Of a stretch of 36,005 nucleotides of DNA, positions 32,014 to 36,005 are shown one piece after another. The position numbers and the translations under genes are program-made. Every line of letters begins with the position of its first letter. Positions within the stretch are counted from its first letter, which is position 1. The notes below the pieces were generated by a model. It saw only the letters and a program-made list of their open reading frames with translations, ran no database searches and was not told where the DNA came from. The DNA comes from Streptomyces mexicanus (GTDB lineage: Bacteria; Actinomycetota; Actinomycetes; Streptomycetales; Streptomycetaceae): assembly GCF_902506575.1 (NCBI RefSeq), contig NZ_LR732544.1:1350224-1386228 (forward strand), given 5' to 3'.

Positions 32014-32877
32014 ATGACTTACGGAAAGAAGCTGCGGGAACAGATCGCCGAACCGGGAACCACACCGCTGATCGGCGTGTACGACATGTACTCGGCCTCG
32101 ATCGCCGCCGAGCACTACGACGGCATGTTCGTCTCCGGGTTCGGTTTCGCCGCGTCGTACTACGGACTGCCGGACATCGGCTTCATCGCCTGGCCGGACA
32201 TGGTGGCGTTCGTCCAGCGGCTGCGGGGCGCCTTCCCCGCCCACCACCTGCTGGTCGACATCGACGACGGCTACGTCGATCCCGAGGTCGCCTGCCACGT
32301 GGTGGAGGGCCTGGAGCGGATCGGCGCCTCCGGGGTGATCCTGGAGGACCAGAAGCGGCCCCGCCGGTGCGGGCACGCGGACGGCAAGCAGGTGCTGCCG
32401 CTCGACGAGTACCTCGCCAAGCTGGAGCAGGTGCTGGCGACCCGGAACGACCTGGTCGTGGTGGCCCGCACCGACGCCACCGACGAGGCCGACATCCTGC
32501 GTCGCGCCAAGGCGCTGGCGGCCACCGACGCCGACGTCATCCTCGTCGACGGGATCCGCAGCGTGGAGTGGATCCGCCGGGTGCGCGAGGTCGTCGGCGA
32601 CAAGCCGCTGCTGTTCAACCAGATCGCCGGCGGCAAGTCCCCGCGCCTGTCGCTGGGCGAACTGTCCGAGCTGGGGGTGAACGTCGCCATCTACAGCACC
32701 CCGTGCCTGTTCGCCGCCCACGAGGCGATGGACACCGCGCTCGCCGAACTGAAGCAGGCCGACGGCCGGCTGCCCCAGGTGGACGCGGCCCGCGGTATCG
32801 GCGTGCAGGCCTCCACCCGCCTGCTGGAGCGCAACATGGCGCACCGGCGGCCCGAGCGGGCCGGAGCCGGCGTGTGA
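32014..32877 (+). CDS. Isocitrate lyase/phosphoenolpyruvate mutase family protein
   Basis: This 287-residue alpha/beta-barrel enzyme has magnesium-site residues Asp82 and Asp84 (VDIDDGYVDP), Glu111 (LEDQ), and the active-site loop RRCGH with Cys119, the residue kept in lyases and oxaloacetate hydrolases but lost in PEP mutases. A C-C bond lyase (2-methylisocitrate or dimethylmalate type) or an oxaloacetate hydrolase is therefore more likely than phosphonate synthesis. The ATG at 32014 has GGAGGAG 8 bp upstream, which excludes the upstream in-frame ATG at 31903. It overlaps the next small gene by 4 bp. Confidence 0.85.
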   Translation: MTYGKKLREQIAEPGTTPLIGVYDMYSASIAAEHYDGMFVSGFGFAASYYGLPDIGFIAWPDMVAFVQRLRGAFPAHHLLVDIDDGYVDPEVACHVVEGLERIGASGVILEDQKRPRRCGHADGKQVLPLDEYLAKLEQVLATRNDLVVVARTDATDEADILRRAKALAATDADVILVDGIRSVEWIRRVREVVGDKPLLFNQIAGGKSPRLSLGELSELGVNVAIYSTPCLFAAHEAMDTALAELKQADGRLPQVDAARGIGVQASTRLLERNMAHRRPERAGAGV

Positions 32878-33149
32878 ACGGCCGCGTGCACGGCCGTGTC
32901 CCCCGGCTGCGTACGGCGGCCGGGGTCACGGCAGCCCTGCTGGGCGGCGCGGCCGCCCCGGCCGTGGCCGGGTCGGGCAGCCTGATCACCGTCGTCGACA
33001 ACTCGAACGCCGATTCGATCCTGGAGGTGGACCGCACCGCCAACCTCCAGACCGGCAGCGGCACCGCCGGCAGTGACCACGACGGCAGCGCCGTCGACCT
33101 GATGGAGGCACTGGTGGGCGCGTCCCAGGAAGGGGACGACGGCGACTGA
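32874..33149 (+). CDS. Small secreted protein of unknown function
   Basis: This 91-residue protein has a basic start (VNGRVHGRVPRLR), a hydrophobic stretch TAAGVTAALLGGAAAPAVAG and a short acidic mature part ending QEGDDGD. It looks like an exported protein of about 60 mature residues rich in Asp, Ser and Gly. The GTG at 32874 overlaps the upstream stop (GTGTGA), giving translational coupling; GTG 32886 is an alternative. I do not recognise a family. A strong hairpin follows. Confidence 0.65.
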   Translation: MNGRVHGRVPRLRTAAGVTAALLGGAAAPAVAGSGSLITVVDNSNADSILEVDRTANLQTGSGTAGSDHDGSAVDLMEALVGASQEGDDGD

Positions 33150-33156
33150 GCCCCAG

Positions 33157-33195
33157 CTCGGCACGGTCCCGGCCGCACGCCGGGGCCGTGCCGAG
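33157..33195 (+). terminator. Strong intrinsic terminator
   Basis: CTCGGCACGG (33157-33166) pairs with CCGTGCCGAG (33186-33195), extended inside by CCCGGC/GCCGGG; it starts 7 bp after the small secreted gene. Confidence 0.8.
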
Positions 33196-33297
33196 CCGTT
33201 CGCCCCGGCGTCGTTCGCCGGAATACCGGGCGCCCCTGTGGTGCTCTGGTGGTACGGGTGCGACGGCGCACCGACGCGGTGAAGGGCTGGTGGGCAG

Positions 33298-34938
33298 ATG
33301 GCGGCAGGCCAGACGGACCCGGTGGTCAGGACGCCGTACGGGGCGGTGCGCGGCAGATACGAGCACGGGGTGGCCGCGTTCCGTGGGATCCCGTACGCGG
33401 CCCCGCCCTTCGGCCCCCGCAGGTTCCGGCCGCCGCAGCCGCCCGAACCCTGGGACGGGGTGCGCGACGCGGGCGCCTGGGGGCCGCCCGCCCCCAACCC
33501 GCCGTACTCCGACGCCTTCGCGCAGTACCTGTCCGACCCCGACGTGCCCGGCGACGACTGCCTCAACCTCAACGTCTGGACCCCCGATCCCGCTCCCGGC
33601 GCCCGGCTGCCCGTCCTGGTGTGGCTGCACGGCGGGGCGCTGACCCGCGGCTCCTCGGCTGTCCCGGTGTACGCCGGCCACTCCTTCGCCCGGGACGGCG
33701 TGGTCCTCGTCTCCGTCAACTACCGCCTGGGCGTGGAGGGCTACGGGCTGTTCCCCGACGCTCCCGCCAACCCCGGCCTGCGCGACCAGCTCGCCGCGCT
33801 GCGCTGGGTGCACGACGCGATCGCGGCCTTCGGCGGCGACCCCGACCGGGTCACCCTGTGCGGGCAGTCGGCCGGCGCCATCAGCGTCGGCGCCCTGATC
33901 GCCGCCCCGCAGGCCCAGGGCCTGTTCCGGCGGGCCGTGCTGCAGAGCGGCCCGCCGGAGGTCTCCGACCGGAGCAAGGTACGCCGCATGGTGCGCCGGA
34001 TGGCCACCCGCCTGAAAGTGCCCGCCACCGCCGAGGCGTTCGCCGCCGTCGACCGGGGCCTGCTGCTGCGCACCCAGGCCGAGGTGGGCCGGCTCAGCAG
34101 CCCGGTCCTCGGCGGCCCCGCCTTCGGCATCGTCGTCGACGGCGACCTCGTGCCCCGCGACCCGCTGCAGGCGCTGGTGGACGGGGACGCCGCCCGCGGC
34201 GCCGAGCTGATGATGGGCTGGACCCGCGACGAGTACCGGCTGTGGCTGGTGCCCGGCGGCCTGCTCGAACGCGTCGACCGGCTCGGCCCGGTCGCGCTGG
34301 CCGGCGCCATGGCCCGCTGCCCCTGCGGGCACGAGGTGGTCCGCGGCTACCGGTCCCTGCGGCCCCGGGCCGGCGCCGCCGAGATCGTCGGCCAGCTGGT
34401 CACCGACCATCTGCTGCGCCGCCCCCTGCACCGCCTGGCCGACGCCCGCCCCGGCACCTCCTACGTCTACGAGTTCGCCTGGCCGTCGCTGCTGCCCGGC
34501 CGGGGTGCCTGCCACGCCCTGGAACTCGGCTTCGTCTTCGACACCGGCGACGTCCCCGAGTCCCGCCGGCTCGCCGGCGAGGGCGCCCCGCAGGAACTCG
34601 CGGACCTCATGCACGCCGCCTGGGTCCGCTTCGCCACCGACGGCGACCCCGGCTGGGAGCCCTGGGACACCACCCACCCGGTCCGCGTCTTCGGCGACGG
34701 TCCCCCGCACACCGTCCACGGTCCCCGGGACGCGGAACTCGCCCTCTGGGCGGCCGGCGCGGCGGCGGCCGCGTCGCCCGGCCGGACGGGCCGCCCGGGG
34801 ACACCGCCGCGCCCGGCCGGCGGTCCGTCGGACGGCACACCCGAGGGCACACGTGACGGCACGCCCGTGCCGCGAGCCGCCGAACTGCGCGCCGTGATCC
34901 GCCGCCTGCGCCGCTCCGGCGGGGTACGCGGGGCCTGA
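33298..34938 (+). CDS. Type-B carboxylesterase (alpha/beta hydrolase)
   Basis: This 546-residue type-B carboxylesterase/lipase begins VRTPYGAVRGRYEHGVAAFRGIPYAAPP (in two blocks near residues 10-37). It has the oxyanion motif WLHGGAL, the nucleophile Ser191 in GQSAGA (usually GESAGA), the acid Glu312 in RDEY and His406 in CHALEL, so the triad is complete. There is no signal peptide, so it is likely cytoplasmic. It hydrolyses carboxylic esters; the substrate is unknown. The last about 70 residues are a Pro/Gly/Thr-rich tail ending in an Arg-rich segment, beyond the usual fold. The ATG at 33298 has only a weak ribosome-binding site. Confidence 0.9.
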   Translation: MAAGQTDPVVRTPYGAVRGRYEHGVAAFRGIPYAAPPFGPRRFRPPQPPEPWDGVRDAGAWGPPAPNPPYSDAFAQYLSDPDVPGDDCLNLNVWTPDPAPGARLPVLVWLHGGALTRGSSAVPVYAGHSFARDGVVLVSVNYRLGVEGYGLFPDAPANPGLRDQLAALRWVHDAIAAFGGDPDRVTLCGQSAGAISVGALIAAPQAQGLFRRAVLQSGPPEVSDRSKVRRMVRRMATRLKVPATAEAFAAVDRGLLLRTQAEVGRLSSPVLGGPAFGIVVDGDLVPRDPLQALVDGDAARGAELMMGWTRDEYRLWLVPGGLLERVDRLGPVALAGAMARCPCGHEVVRGYRSLRPRAGAAEIVGQLVTDHLLRRPLHRLADARPGTSYVYEFAWPSLLPGRGACHALELGFVFDTGDVPESRRLAGEGAPQELADLMHAAWVRFATDGDPGWEPWDTTHPVRVFGDGPPHTVHGPRDAELALWAAGAAAAASPGRTGRPGTPPRPAGGPSDGTPEGTRDGTPVPRAAELRAVIRRLRRSGGVRGA

Positions 34939-34991
34939 ACGCAGACAGGACCCGCCGCGAACCCCGCGCGCGGCCCGCCCGGGACGACGGC

Positions 34992-35933
34992 TCAGTCCGT
35001 GCCCTGTTCCCCCGTCAGGGTCCGCGCGATGCGGGCGATCACGTCCGGGCCCACGCGGCAGCAGCCGCCGATGAGGCGGGCCCCCGAGGCGCGCCAGCGC
35101 GCGACCCGTTCCGTGGTGAAGGTGGGCCGGCCGTTCCAGGCGCGGGCGTCGGCGTCCCAGCTCTCGCCGCTGTTGGGATAGACGACGACCGGCTTGCCCG
35201 TCACCCGGGCGGCCGTCGCCACGGCCGCGTCCGCGTCCTGCGGGGCACAGCAGTTGACGCCCACCGCGATCACCTCCGGCGCGTCGGCGGCCCGGGCGAA
35301 CGCCTCCTCCAAGGGCTGACCGGCGCGGGTGCGCGCACCGTCGATCGTGTACGACAGCCAGGCCGGTACGCCCAGCCCGCGCACCGCGCGCAGCAGCGCC
35401 GCCGCCTCGTCGGTGTCCGGGACGGTCTCCAGGGCCAGCACGTCGGGCCGGGCGGCGGCCAGCACCTCCAGGCGGGGCCGGTGGAAGCGCTCCAGCTCCG
35501 CCACGGTGAGCCCGTAGCGCCCCCGGTACTCCGAGCCGTCCGCGAGCATCGCACCGTAGGGACCGGCCGACGCGGCCACCCACAGCGGCCGGCGCGCGCC
35601 CTCGGCGCGGGCCCGCGCCACCGCCTTCCGTGCCAGCTCCACGCTCGACGCGATCAGCGCGGCGGCCTCCGCCCGCCCCGTCCCGCGCCGGGCGAACCCC
35701 TCGAACGTGGCCTGGTAGCCGGCGGTGATCACCACGTCGGCGCCCGCGTCGAGGTAGGCCAGATGCGCCTCGATGACCGCCTCGGGCCGTTCGGCCAGCA
35801 GCCGCGCCGACCACAGCTCGTCGCTCAGGTCGTACCCGGCCGCCTCCAGCTGGTTGGACAGCCCGCCGTCCAGCACCACCGTGCCGGCGGCGAGCGCCTC
35901 GGCGAAGGGGGCAGAGGTGTCGTCGCTGCTCAT
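34992..35933 (-). CDS. mmuM: Homocysteine S-methyltransferase
   Basis: This 313-residue zinc-dependent methyltransferase transfers a methyl group from S-methylmethionine (or SAM) to homocysteine to give methionine. It matches E. coli MmuM in length (310) and shows VVLDGGLSNQLEAAG, AYLDAGADVVITAGYQATFEG (in two strands), the zinc cysteines in GVNCCAP and IGGCCRVGPD, and YPNSGESWD. The ATG at 35933 is chosen because TACGGT lies 6 bp upstream; an in-frame ATG at 35963 would lie upstream of this box. It converges on the carboxylesterase; the 53-bp gap has no clear hairpin. Confidence 0.92.
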   Translation of the reverse strand: MSSDDTSAPFAEALAAGTVVLDGGLSNQLEAAGYDLSDELWSARLLAERPEAVIEAHLAYLDAGADVVITAGYQATFEGFARRGTGRAEAAALIASSVELARKAVARARAEGARRPLWVAASAGPYGAMLADGSEYRGRYGLTVAELERFHRPRLEVLAAARPDVLALETVPDTDEAAALLRAVRGLGVPAWLSYTIDGARTRAGQPLEEAFARAADAPEVIAVGVNCCAPQDADAAVATAARVTGKPVVVYPNSGESWDADARAWNGRPTFTTERVARWRASGARLIGGCCRVGPDVIARIARTLTGEQGTD

Positions 35934-35939
35934 ACGACG

Positions 35940-35945
35940 ACCGTA
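35940..35945 (-). promoter_or_regulatory. -10 box of leaderless mmuM transcript
   Basis: TACGGT on the minus strand ends 6 bp before the ATG at 35933. Confidence 0.45.
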
Positions 35946-36005
35946 GCCGCTCCCCGAGGACACCGGCCCGCCCGCCGGAGCCCCCCACGGGAGACGCCCA
36001 TCGGC

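Overview
The window is very GC-rich (codon third positions almost all G or C), with GTG and TTG starts, several leaderless genes and hairpin terminators without a U-tract. All of this points to a Streptomyces or a close actinomycete chromosome. No rRNA, tRNA, CRISPR array, insertion sequence or integrase was seen.

Region 1 (67-10373) looks like an oxalate and CoA-thioester locus. A succinyl-CoA synthetase pair (sucC, sucD) is transcribed leftward. Transcribed rightward are a thiamine-diphosphate enzyme in the oxalyl-CoA decarboxylase position, a formyl-CoA transferase (frc), a one-chain NDP-forming acyl-CoA synthetase and two tandem oxalate/formate-type MFS transporters. Region 2 (10522-13814) is leftward: a ROK regulator, a GntR/FCD regulator and a FabH-like ketoacyl synthase. 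Region 3 (14104-20560) is a tight operon: a PanE-like reductase, a formate dehydrogenase split over two non-adjacent genes around a NuoE-NuoF fusion, and fdhD. The inferred logic is as follows. Oxalate enters in exchange for formate and is activated by CoA transfer; SucCD could regenerate the CoA donor. Decarboxylation gives formyl-CoA, and formate is oxidised to CO2 with NADH formation. A related GntR-type sequence (TTCGTC[G/T]AC) lies in the three control regions of these units: 2251-2279, 12688-12717 and 13992-14017. It suggests one regulon. The main doubt is that the decarboxylase lacks the known oxalyl-CoA decarboxylase active-site residues and resembles acetolactate synthases.

Region 4 (20564-36005) holds ordinary accessory genes: MarR regulator/quinone oxidoreductase, LysR regulator/SBF-type transporter, long-chain acyl-CoA ligase, aldo/keto reductase, secreted GH75 chitosanase, GNAT acetyltransferase, SAM methyltransferase, AraC-like regulator, VOC protein, isocitrate lyase/PEP mutase family enzyme with a small secreted protein, type-B carboxylesterase and homocysteine S-methyltransferase. 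Six genes here have a TANNNT box 6-7 nt before the ATG and look leaderless.

Quality warning: positions 30017-30045 match the Illumina Nextera read-1 adapter at 27 of 29 bases. The methyltransferase on the left seems to have lost its start, and a YeiH-type transporter on the right has lost most of its N-terminus. The assembly is probably falsely joined or damaged there, so gene order across about 30.0 kb should not be trusted.
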